Assembly (NCBI RefSeq): GCF_028281565.1 | Contig: NZ_JANQJQ010000025.1 | Location: 1 to 64,000, forward strand | Reading direction: 5' to 3' | Origin: Seonamhaeicola sp. | GTDB lineage: Bacteria > Bacteroidota > Bacteroidia > Flavobacteriales > Flavobacteriaceae | DNA length: 64,000 nt | In this document: in pieces, positions 44,969 through 52,868 of the stretch | Layout of the letters: the number at the start of each line of letters is the position of its first letter | Position numbering within the stretch: the stretch's first letter is position 1 | Position numbers and translations under genes: made by a program | Notes under the pieces: model-generated | What the model saw: only the letters and a program-made list of their open reading frames with translations | Told to the model about the DNA's origin: nothing | Database searches by the model: none

Positions 44969-45646
44969 CTACAATTTACAAATCGCACTAGTCATTACAA
45001 ATAGAAAGCTTTTTGTTGAAGCATTATAACTTTCCAAGCGATATTCCAAACCGCCTTGTAATTTTAAGCTTTGGCTTACCTGCCAGCCTATTTGAGTGGT
45101 AAATCTTTGATCTAAAAGCGGTGTGGTTTTTTTGCTAAGGCTTAATAAAGCTTCGGTACTACCAATAAAATAAGCCTCGCCTATGTCCAGTTTTTCACCA
45201 TTTAAAGGAAAATCTACTGCAAAACGGTAACGTTGTCTAAAAGCGGTGAAATTATCAAAAATACGTTGCTCTAACCTAAATCGGTGACCATAACGAACAC
45301 CCAGTCGCTGTTTAATATAATTGAATTGTTGCATAAACCGCAATTCATCACTACCCGTATCAAACCAATCGCGGTTTCGGTAATATACTCCAAAACTCAA
45401 CTTATGTATAAAATTCAATTTAAAGGTTGAAAAATGGAAAACATCCACTTGCTGCTGGGTGTATTGCAAAGCATCTTTATGTAAAAAATAACGACTTCTA
45501 AAGGCAAAATTCATGCTGTAATCCTTAGAAACTTTGTGGTTTAATGCGAAGGATGATTCACCCAGAACATCAAAGTTATCCTGAGCTAATCCTGAAAAAC
45601 AAATAAAAAAAAGAACAATAAAGGGGATGGTTTTAATATAATGCAT
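44969..45646 (-). CDS. DUF2490 outer-membrane protein
   Basis: 225 residues from the ATG at 45646 (MHYIKTIPFIVLFF); another ATG at 45652 or the longer frame to 45703 are alternatives. Signal peptide to GLAQ. Antiparallel strand pattern and content (YGHRFRLEQRIFDNFTAFRQRYRFAVDFPL, EAYFIGSTEALL) match DUF2490, predicted small outer-membrane barrels. Its start overlaps the 3' end of the upstream gene by 14 bases, so the two are co-expressed. Confidence 0.78.
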   Translation of the reverse strand: MHYIKTIPFIVLFFICFSGLAQDNFDVLGESSFALNHKVSKDYSMNFAFRSRYFLHKDALQYTQQQVDVFHFSTFKLNFIHKLSFGVYYRNRDWFDTGSDELRFMQQFNYIKQRLGVRYGHRFRLEQRIFDNFTAFRQRYRFAVDFPLNGEKLDIGEAYFIGSTEALLSLSKKTTPLLDQRFTTQIGWQVSQSLKLQGGLEYRLESYNASTKSFLFVMTSAICKL

Positions 45647-46211
45647 GCTCATATGACGACGAGGTAACAAGCCTCGATTTTTCAAAATTTCCGTGTCTGT
45701 CAAAGGTAAGTTCTCGTAATTCGCGGCGTTTTTTAGTTTTTATTTCAGCTATTATTTCAAAATGGGTGTGTTTATTATTGGGTTTTCTTAAAATGAAATT
45801 AATAAATTGCTTATCGGTCCTTTTGGTAATATTAACAAATTGTTTTTGAATTTTAATCAAGCGTACTTTCTTAAAATGTTCGTCGTAATACTTCTCGATG
45901 TTCTCTAAAGTTGCCCTGGGAATATCTTTTTCTTTGATTACAATTTCAATATCTTCCAATTTACCTAAGCTGTCAAATTCTACACTGTAATGCTGCCTTT
46001 TGTATTTGAACTTCGCTTCAAAACTTTGCTTGTCACCATCCGTTTCTTTAAAGAATTTTAAATACTTCACTTTACCGGAAATATTGTTAAAGTGGCTTCG
46101 GGCCACTTCCGGAAATTCCGAAGGTTTAATACGTTCTTCCTTTTCATTTTTCGTTTGCGAAAAACTTAAAGTACAGCAAAGCATTATACAAACAATATAC
46201 AAGGATTTCAT
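45633..46211 (-). CDS. Exported hypothetical protein, PepSY-like
   Basis: 192 residues with a signal peptide ending at SFSQ. The repeats of alternating strands and helices (KPSEFPEVARSHF ... YLKFFKETDGDKQSFEAKFKY ... SVEFDSLGKLEDIEIVIKEKDIP) resemble the PepSY-like (BLIP-type) periplasmic domains. Partner of the DUF2490 gene that overlaps its 3' end. Function unknown. Confidence 0.62.
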   Translation of the reverse strand: MKSLYIVCIMLCCTLSFSQTKNEKEERIKPSEFPEVARSHFNNISGKVKYLKFFKETDGDKQSFEAKFKYKRQHYSVEFDSLGKLEDIEIVIKEKDIPRATLENIEKYYDEHFKKVRLIKIQKQFVNITKRTDKQFINFILRKPNNKHTHFEIIAEIKTKKRRELRELTFDRHGNFEKSRLVTSSSYEHALY

Positions 46212-46316
46212 AAATGAACTTATGTTATCAATTATTAACCAAATGTAATTAAAAAAAGGTTATTTGTCAGTGTTAATCCTGTACCCGTTGGCTATCTTTA
46301 TAAAAATTTTTCTTCC

Positions 46317-48146
46317 ATGATCACACTAAAAAAACCATTATTAATTGTTGTTGCCTTTTTGTTCGGTCTTTTTGTTGTCCACGGGCAGGATTTGGGAACC
46401 TATGAATATTCTAAGAAGCTAAAACCCAAAGACCGCATTTGTTTTGCATTGTACACGGTACATGAGCATACGGTAAAAATGACAGCCCAGTTCTATCCCA
46501 TTCAGGATTTTGAACCTTTTGAAGCCAGTTTACAGCTAAAGAAAGAGGGGCAATGGGAAACGGTGGCGCATTCCAGGATACAGTATCCCGGTTATACGGC
46601 ACATTTTAGATTAGAGAACTGGGACGATACCAAAGAGGTGGAATATCGTGTTAACTTTATGGATAAAGGGTTTTACAATGGTATTATCAGGAAAAACCCT
46701 GTGGATAACGATGAATTCGTCATGGTGACATTCTCCTGTAATTCCATTTACTCAAGACATGATGGTAACATTCCGAAAACCGATATCATTGAAAACCTAA
46801 AAAAGATCAAGCCGGACTTGTTATATTTTGCAGGTGATCAGGTCTATGATCATAGTTTTCATTTGATTCACTGGTTACAGTTAGGCAGGGATTTTGGAGA
46901 AATAATACGTAATACACCAACTATTACGGTACCCGATGATCACGATATAGGCCAGGGCAATCTTTGGGGAGCCGGTGGTAAGGAAGCACCTTCACGTCAT
47001 GGGAATATGGGAGGCTACTACATGCCTGTTGAATATATCAAGGAGGTGGAGCGCGCGCAAACCAGTCATTTACCGGATCCGTATGATCCAACCCCTGTAG
47101 AAAGGGGTATTGGGGTGTATTATACTGATTTAAAATGGGGCGGTATGAGTTTTGCTATTTTAGAAGACAGAAAATTTAAAAGCGGGCCAAAGCCTATAAC
47201 AGATAAAGTTAGAAAAGCACATAAGGGCTTTAATGATTTGGATCCAAAGCTATTTGATGTTCCCGGTGCTACTATGCTAGGCGACAGGCAATTAAAATTT
47301 TTGGAAGATTGGACTACCGATTGGGAAAATGCTGAAATGAAATCGGTATTATCTCAGACTATTTTCTGTAAATCGGCTAATTATGGTAACAAAGGAAAAA
47401 ACGAAATAAGATTTGATTTCGATTCTAACGGATGGCCGCAAACGGGACGTAATAAGGCTTTAAAAGTAATTCGTAAAAGCTTTTCAACCATGGTGGCCGG
47501 TGACCAGCATTTAGGTTCTGTTATTCGTCATGGTATCGATGATTGGAATGATGCCGGTTATTCCTTTGCGGTTCCTGCAGTGGCCAACTTTTGGGTGCGC
47601 TGGTGGGATCCTAAAGTACCGGGAAAGAACCGTAAAAAAGGAGCACCTTATTATACCGGCGAGTTTTTAGATGGTTTTAATAATAAAATTACGGTTGAAG
47701 CCATAGCCAATCCTAATTTTAAAGAAAATATGGAATCCGGGGATAGGTTGAATACCCGTGCTGCCGGTTATGGGATTATCAGGTATGACAAACCCAAACG
47801 TGAAATTACTTTTGAATGCTGGGGTAGAAATGTGGATATGAGTGATCCAAACAGTAAACAATATCCCGGGTGGCCGGTAACCGTGTCACAAGAAGATAAT
47901 TATAGTATTTTAAACGGGTTTGAATTACCAAAACTTCAGATTTCTAAAGAAGATCAAGTGGTTACTGTGGTTGAAAAAACGTCAGGAGAAGTAATTTCTT
48001 CCCAAAGAATAAAAGGGAGTTTGTATCAGCCCAAAGTGCATCAGGAAGGGGCTTACAAGATTAAAATTGGTGAAGGGGATAGCCAGCAAACCATAGAAGT
48101 CCAGGCAAAAAAGAAGAACAGGGCCACTAAGAATATAAGCTTGTAA
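46317..48146 (+). CDS. PhoD-like alkaline phosphatase D family protein
   Basis: 609 residues, exported (signal peptide ending at FVVHGQ). Residues ~135-420 form a metallophosphoesterase domain with the PhoD-like features FSCNSI, FAGDQVYDHS, PDDHDIGQGN and AGDQHLGS ... supplying the metal ligands. The role is release of phosphate from esters or diesters in the periplasm or outside, with the phytase at 28499 as a second phosphate-scavenging enzyme in the window. Single gene. Confidence 0.85.
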   Translation: MITLKKPLLIVVAFLFGLFVVHGQDLGTYEYSKKLKPKDRICFALYTVHEHTVKMTAQFYPIQDFEPFEASLQLKKEGQWETVAHSRIQYPGYTAHFRLENWDDTKEVEYRVNFMDKGFYNGIIRKNPVDNDEFVMVTFSCNSIYSRHDGNIPKTDIIENLKKIKPDLLYFAGDQVYDHSFHLIHWLQLGRDFGEIIRNTPTITVPDDHDIGQGNLWGAGGKEAPSRHGNMGGYYMPVEYIKEVERAQTSHLPDPYDPTPVERGIGVYYTDLKWGGMSFAILEDRKFKSGPKPITDKVRKAHKGFNDLDPKLFDVPGATMLGDRQLKFLEDWTTDWENAEMKSVLSQTIFCKSANYGNKGKNEIRFDFDSNGWPQTGRNKALKVIRKSFSTMVAGDQHLGSVIRHGIDDWNDAGYSFAVPAVANFWVRWWDPKVPGKNRKKGAPYYTGEFLDGFNNKITVEAIANPNFKENMESGDRLNTRAAGYGIIRYDKPKREITFECWGRNVDMSDPNSKQYPGWPVTVSQEDNYSILNGFELPKLQISKEDQVVTVVEKTSGEVISSQRIKGSLYQPKVHQEGAYKIKIGEGDSQQTIEVQAKKKNRATKNISL

Positions 48147-48149
48147 AGT

Positions 48150-48716
48150 TTATACCTGGTTATACCTAAAACAACTGGTAATATGGTCATTTACCATACC
48201 TGTAGCCTGCATATGAGCATAAACAACAGTAGTACCTACAAATTTAAATCCGCGTTTTTTTAAGTCTTTGCTGATAGTATCGCTTAATGGTGTGTTTGCC
48301 GGAATCTCGCTTAAACTTTTAAAGTTATTTTTAATGGGTTTGCCGTCAACAAAGTCCCAAATATACTTGCTGAAACTGCCAAATTCTTTTTGAACATCCA
48401 TAAAAGCCCGGGCATTGCTAACGGTTGCTTTTACCTTTAATTTATTTCGAATAATACCGGCATCCTGAAGCAAAGCATCAATTTTACCCTGTTTGTAATG
48501 GGCAATTTTTTTATAGTCGAAATTGTCAAAAGCCCTTCTGAAATTTTCACGTTTACGCAATACGGTAATCCAACTTAAACCGGCCTGAAACGTTTCTAGA
48601 ATTAAAAATTCAAATAATTTATCATCATCATAAACAGGCACGCCCCATTCTTCATCATGATATTTTTCATAGAGTTCATCGCCTTCGCACCAGCTACATC
48701 TGTGTTTATTGGCCAT
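48150..48716 (-). CDS. tag: DNA-3-methyladenine glycosylase I
   Basis: 188 residues. Excises 3-methyladenine from alkylated DNA. RCSWCEGDELYEKYHDEEWGVP has the zinc-binding cysteines and the base pocket; LILETFQAGLSWITVLRKRENFRRAF and the C-terminal GFKFVGTTVVYAHMQATGMVNDHITSCFR are diagnostic. 3 bases convergent spacing from the PhoD-like gene. Confidence 0.96.
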   Translation of the reverse strand: MANKHRCSWCEGDELYEKYHDEEWGVPVYDDDKLFEFLILETFQAGLSWITVLRKRENFRRAFDNFDYKKIAHYKQGKIDALLQDAGIIRNKLKVKATVSNARAFMDVQKEFGSFSKYIWDFVDGKPIKNNFKSLSEIPANTPLSDTISKDLKKRGFKFVGTTVVYAHMQATGMVNDHITSCFRYNQV

Positions 48717-48809
48717 AATAATGTAAGTTTTATTGGTTGCTCATGACAAATGTCATCTTATAAAGAATAGCAAGATACTAAATTTGTATCGTCACAAAAA
48801 GTATTTGTC

Positions 48810-49427
48810 ATGAACACTATTATAAAATCAAGTATAGAAAAGAGTATGTCTTATGAGGCTTACCGTGCGTTAATGATGCAACTAGCCAACGAGGGACGAA
48901 CCACTGGAGATGAAAAAAGTGTTGCTAGAATTGACTTCACCAAGTTGAATGACCGGCGTATGAAACGTTGGGATAAAACTTTAAAAATAAGTGAAAAATC
49001 TAAAAAACAGCTTTTGGATTTTAGCACCAATGTAACCTGGTTGGTTATTACGGAAAGCTGGTGTGGTGATGCGGCTCATATAATACCTGTATTGAATAAG
49101 ATCGCTGAATTGAACCCCAAGATAAGCATGCGACTGATTATAAGAGATGAAAACCCGGAATTGATGGATTTGTTTTTAACCGATGGAAATCGAGCAGTTC
49201 CTAAGTTAATAATGATAGATGATGAAACAGGGGTGGTTTTGGATACTTATGGGCCCAGGCCGAGTGAAGCCACAGGCTATGTGAACAGGTTTAAGGCTGC
49301 AAACGGTGCTTTAACGCCACAATTTAAAGAAGATTTACAACATTGGTATAATAACGATAGGGGCTTAACGGCAGTTGAGGATGTAACCGAAATGTTACGC
49401 AAATTCCAACCTAGTTTTTACCAATAA
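48810..49427 (+). CDS. Thioredoxin family protein with single active-site cysteine
   Basis: 205 residues, no signal peptide. A thioredoxin-like fold (~70-165) with ITESWCGDAAHIIPVL replaces the CxxC by C-x-x-A, so only one redox cysteine remains in that motif. Role uncertain, maybe bacillithiol-type or monothiol redox. Its 3' end overlaps the convergent TonB-like gene by 17 bases. Confidence 0.8.
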   Translation: MNTIIKSSIEKSMSYEAYRALMMQLANEGRTTGDEKSVARIDFTKLNDRRMKRWDKTLKISEKSKKQLLDFSTNVTWLVITESWCGDAAHIIPVLNKIAELNPKISMRLIIRDENPELMDLFLTDGNRAVPKLIMIDDETGVVLDTYGPRPSEATGYVNRFKAANGALTPQFKEDLQHWYNNDRGLTAVEDVTEMLRKFQPSFYQ

Positions 49428-50133
49428 AGTTAAAAGTAATGGACCCGATTTGGGTTGGTTTTGAAGTATCTGTACTGAAAACAGATTCTTTGGCGTATTC
49501 TAAGGCGTGTTCAACCAAACATTCATTATCAGAGTTTGAAGAGGTATTGACATAGGCGTCAACTACATTTCCTTTGGCATCTACGGTAATATTCACCACT
49601 ATTTTACCACCGGTTTCACAAAGGTAAACAGGTATGGGAATATGAACTTTAGACCTGTCTTTTAAAGAAAAACCAATGGTGCTGTTAACGTTATTGGCCT
49701 CTTCCTGTTGCTTTTTTAAAACATCGTTGGCTTTGTTGAACTGCGAAAAGGCTTCGTCGTTTAGTTTATCATTATGAGTATTCTTATACTTTTCCTTATA
49801 GTTGTTCAAGGTTTCGTCACTGTTGAAGTCATTGTGTTCAGGTACGTAATCTTCAGGAGGGGCAATGGGCTTATAAGCCTGGGCAAATTGGTTCGCTCTT
49901 TGGGTTTGATTAAAAGCACTGTTGGTTTCTGCTTTGCTGCTGTTAAGCTTTTCTAAAGCTTCCAGAACTTTGATTTCTTCTTCGGTTAATTCTTCTTCAG
50001 CTTCAATTTCATAATAACTTTCAGCAATACCTTTTTGCTGCCTTTTTAGGCTCAAACTAAATACGGAAAGCACCACCGTTCCTGCAACAAGAAGGGTTAA
50101 GAGTAGGGCTTTATGTTGATCTGAGAGCTGCAT
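49411..50133 (-). CDS. TonB-like energy-transducing protein
   Basis: 240 residues from the ATG at 50133; a TTG three codons upstream is unlikely. One N-terminal membrane helix (~8-28), a long Glu/Lys/Asn-rich periplasmic region (~40-150), and a C-terminal domain (VYLCETGGKIVVNITVDAKGNVVDAYVN) of the TonB C-terminal type. Probably couples the proton motive force to TonB receptors. It lies 42 bases downstream of truB. Confidence 0.7.
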   Translation of the reverse strand: MQLSDQHKALLLTLLVAGTVVLSVFSLSLKRQQKGIAESYYEIEAEEELTEEEIKVLEALEKLNSSKAETNSAFNQTQRANQFAQAYKPIAPPEDYVPEHNDFNSDETLNNYKEKYKNTHNDKLNDEAFSQFNKANDVLKKQQEEANNVNSTIGFSLKDRSKVHIPIPVYLCETGGKIVVNITVDAKGNVVDAYVNTSSNSDNECLVEHALEYAKESVFSTDTSKPTQIGSITFNFIGKN

Positions 50134-50175
50134 TTTTAACAAAATGTTTACCCAATATACGTAAAAATATGTGTT

Positions 50176-50865
50176 TTAGCCTTTTAAACCGGCTATGAAC
50201 CCTTTAATGGAAACCCCATTTTCAATATTAAAATCACCAATTTTGGTGCGTCTTAAAGCGGATAAATGTGCGCCGGAATTTAAAGCTTTTCCAAAATCAT
50301 CAGCCAGAGAACGGATATAAGTGCCTTTACCGCAAACGACTCTAAAGTCAATATTAAGACCATTGATTTTAGTGATTTCAAATTCCGAAATGTGGATGAT
50401 CCTTGGTTTTATTTCTACGGCTTTTCCTGCTCTGGCAAATTCATACAAGCGCTTGCCATCTTTTTTTATAGCTGAAAATAACGGGGGATATTGTTCAATA
50501 TCACCAATAAATTTTTTGGTGGTTTCATGAATTAGATCTTCTGTAATGTGGCTCGTAGGATGTTGTTGGTCTATTTCAGTTTCCAGGTCGAATGAAGGCG
50601 TAGTGCTTCCTAAAACAAAGGTTCCGGTGTATTCTTTTATTTGTGCCTGATACGTATTGATTTCTTTGGTTTTTTTACCGGTACAGATCACCAGCAACCC
50701 GGTTGCCAAAGGATCTAAAGTGCCGGCGTGACCAACCTTTATTTTTTTAATGTTGAAAGCACGCCTGATCTCCCAACGTAGCTTATTAACCGCTTGGAAG
50801 GAGGTCCAGTGAAGCGGCTTATCTATCAATATTATTTGTCCGGAAAGGAAATCTTCAGCAGTCAT
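50176..50865 (-). CDS. truB: tRNA pseudouridine(55) synthase
   Basis: 229 residues, single-domain form without a long PUA extension. Modifies U55 in the T-loop. Start IILIDKPLHWTSFQAVNKLRW; the catalytic Asp is in GHAGTLDPLATGLLVICTGKKTK. In operon with uppP (3-base gap) and, further down, the TonB-like gene. In other Flavobacteria this pair is, from memory, preceded by ftsX-DUF3098. Confidence 0.96.
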   Translation of the reverse strand: MTAEDFLSGQIILIDKPLHWTSFQAVNKLRWEIRRAFNIKKIKVGHAGTLDPLATGLLVICTGKKTKEINTYQAQIKEYTGTFVLGSTTPSFDLETEIDQQHPTSHITEDLIHETTKKFIGDIEQYPPLFSAIKKDGKRLYEFARAGKAVEIKPRIIHISEFEITKINGLNIDFRVVCGKGTYIRSLADDFGKALNSGAHLSALRRTKIGDFNIENGVSIKGFIAGLKG

Positions 50866-50868
50866 ATT

Positions 50869-51663
50869 TTAGTTTAAAAATGAAACTGCAATGGCAATAA
50901 GTCCAACGATTACACAATAAATAGCAAAATAAGATAGCTTACTCTTCTTTACCAAGGCAATCATCCAGGTACATGCGAATAAACCGGCAATAAATGCAGC
51001 AATAAACCCAATGGATAAAGTAGTGAAATTTTGGCTTTCCGTTGAAATATCACCACTCATGATATCCTTGGCTATCTTCCCAAAGATCAGTGGTACCACC
51101 ATTAAGAATGAAAAGCGAGCGGCTTTGGTTTTATCGTTGCCTAATAATACCGATGTGGAAATCGTGGCTCCCGAACGCGAAATTCCGGGTAACATGGCAA
51201 TAGCTTGTGAAACACCTATTACAAAGGCATTACTAAAGCTTACCTTTTTGTCGGTGTTTTTGGCTTTGTCTGCCAGATAAAGTAATAAGGCAGTTATTAT
51301 AAGCATAAAGCCTACTAGTTTTATATTGCCACCAAACAATTCAGCAAATTGGGATTCATATGTGAACCCGATTACGACAGCCGGTATCATGGAAACAGCA
51401 ATTTTTGCAACAAATTGTAGATCCTCATTCCACTTGAATTTCAAGCAACCTTTGATGATATCTAAAACATCTTTTCTAAATACAACAATGGTGCTTAAAG
51501 CCGTGGCAAAGTGAAGTACTACGGTAAACAATAAGCTTTCTTCCGGAATGGAATTATCACCCAGAATGGCTTTTCCTAATTCTAAATGGCCACTGGAAGA
51601 AACCGGTAAAAACTCGGTCAGCCCCTGAATAATACCTAAAATAGTTGCGTCTATAATATCCAT
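50869..51663 (-). CDS. uppP: Undecaprenyl-diphosphate phosphatase
   Basis: 264 residues, eight or so helices. Recycles the bactoprenol carrier for peptidoglycan. Motifs GIIQGLTEFLPVSSSGHLELG (BacA signature) and LPGISRSGATISTSVLLG are visible. Followed after 3 bases by truB. The next upstream gene is lacI, 56 bases away. Confidence 0.97.
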   Translation of the reverse strand: MDIIDATILGIIQGLTEFLPVSSSGHLELGKAILGDNSIPEESLLFTVVLHFATALSTIVVFRKDVLDIIKGCLKFKWNEDLQFVAKIAVSMIPAVVIGFTYESQFAELFGGNIKLVGFMLIITALLLYLADKAKNTDKKVSFSNAFVIGVSQAIAMLPGISRSGATISTSVLLGNDKTKAARFSFLMVVPLIFGKIAKDIMSGDISTESQNFTTLSIGFIAAFIAGLFACTWMIALVKKSKLSYFAIYCVIVGLIAIAVSFLN

Positions 51664-51719
51664 GGCGCAAAAATATTAAAATAGGAATACTAAAAGAGGA
51701 ATTGCAGATGAAATTATGT

Positions 51720-52742
51720 TTAAGAAGCTTTAAACGTGGAATCCCTGATTATAAGATGGCCCTTGATCTCAATGGTTTTATTGCCAATAGAGTCAGGATT
51801 TTCAATTTCTTCAATGAGGTATTTGACCGCAGTAGAACCAATGCGTTCTCCGGGTTGATCAATGGTAGTGAGCATGGGTTCTATAATGGTAGAATTTTTA
51901 GAATTACTAAAGCCTACCACAGCTATTTCTTCCGGGATATTTATATTGAATTTCTTCAGGGTCTGTATAACACCTATGGCGGCACTATCGGTAATAGCAA
52001 AAATTGCATCCGGCTTGTTTTTAATACTTAACAGTAAGTTAGCCATACGTCTCCCCTGTCTTAGTGATATATCATCTACACTTATGATTATTTTTTCATC
52101 TATTGGGATATTATGTTCCTTCAGAGCACGTAAATAACCGGAATAACGACGTTCTGAATTATAAGAATATTCGTTTTCCTTTATAATGGCTATGCGCTTT
52201 TTGCCAATATTAATTAAGTGTTCAATGGCATTATAGGCCGATTCTTCTTCATTAATTACAACTTGCGAGCAAGGGATTTTGTTTGAGGCCTTATCGAATA
52301 ATATTAGTGGAACATTATCAATAACTTTAAGGATATCATCAACTTCTCTGGTTACTTTTGAAATGGACATTAAAATACCATCTACATTGAATTGTAACAT
52401 GGTATTAAGCATTTCGGTTTGTTTAATAGCATCATTATTCGACTCAGAAATAATAACCCTGTATCCCTTTAAAGAGGCTTCTTCTAAGATGCCTTTTAAA
52501 ATAGTAGAAGTAAAGTAATGCGTAATATTGGGAACAAGAACCCCGATAATGTTGGTTTTTTGCTGCCTGAAACCTTTGGCAAATATATTGGGGACATAAT
52601 TCAGTTTTGCAGCTAACTTTTGGACTTTTTCTTTAGTAGCTTCACTAATATCAGGATGGTCATTTAAAGCTCTGGAGATGGTAGAGACCGATAAATTTAA
52701 TTCTTGGGCTAACTTCTTTAAAGAGGTGGTTTCTTTTTTCAT
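51720..52742 (-). CDS. LacI family transcriptional regulator of the glycosylglycerate locus
   Basis: 340 residues from the ATG at 52742. N-terminal helix-turn-helix (LKKLAQELNLSVSTISRALNDHPDIS, near 7-32) with hinge AAKLNYVPNIFAKGFRQQKTN, then a periplasmic-binding-protein-like effector domain (GVLVPNITHYFTS ... DAIFAITDSAAIGVIQTL ... TIDQPGERIG). Divergent from the TonB receptor; the intergenic region carries a perfect LacI-type palindrome. Effector presumably a sugar or glycoside of the adjacent pathway. Confidence 0.92.
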   Translation of the reverse strand: MKKETTSLKKLAQELNLSVSTISRALNDHPDISEATKEKVQKLAAKLNYVPNIFAKGFRQQKTNIIGVLVPNITHYFTSTILKGILEEASLKGYRVIISESNNDAIKQTEMLNTMLQFNVDGILMSISKVTREVDDILKVIDNVPLILFDKASNKIPCSQVVINEEESAYNAIEHLINIGKKRIAIIKENEYSYNSERRYSGYLRALKEHNIPIDEKIIISVDDISLRQGRRMANLLLSIKNKPDAIFAITDSAAIGVIQTLKKFNINIPEEIAVVGFSNSKNSTIIEPMLTTIDQPGERIGSTAVKYLIEEIENPDSIGNKTIEIKGHLIIRDSTFKAS

Positions 52743-52761
52743 TACCAAATAATATTAAAAA

Positions 52762-52788
52762 ATGCAAACGTTCCCGCAAACGTTTGCG
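52762..52788. promoter_or_regulatory. LacI-type operator, duplicated
   Basis: A perfect 14-base palindrome CGCAAACGTTTGCG at 52775-52788, with an overlapping upstream partial copy GCAAACGTTCCCGC (52764-52777). Located between the divergent regulator and receptor genes, so it probably binds the adjacent LacI-family protein and can control both. Confidence 0.85.
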
Positions 52789-52868
52789 TACAAATATGGC
52801 AATATTTTGTGAATTTTAATAGAAAGTTATTATTTAATTAGCGTCAAAATTAACTAATTATCAAAAAA

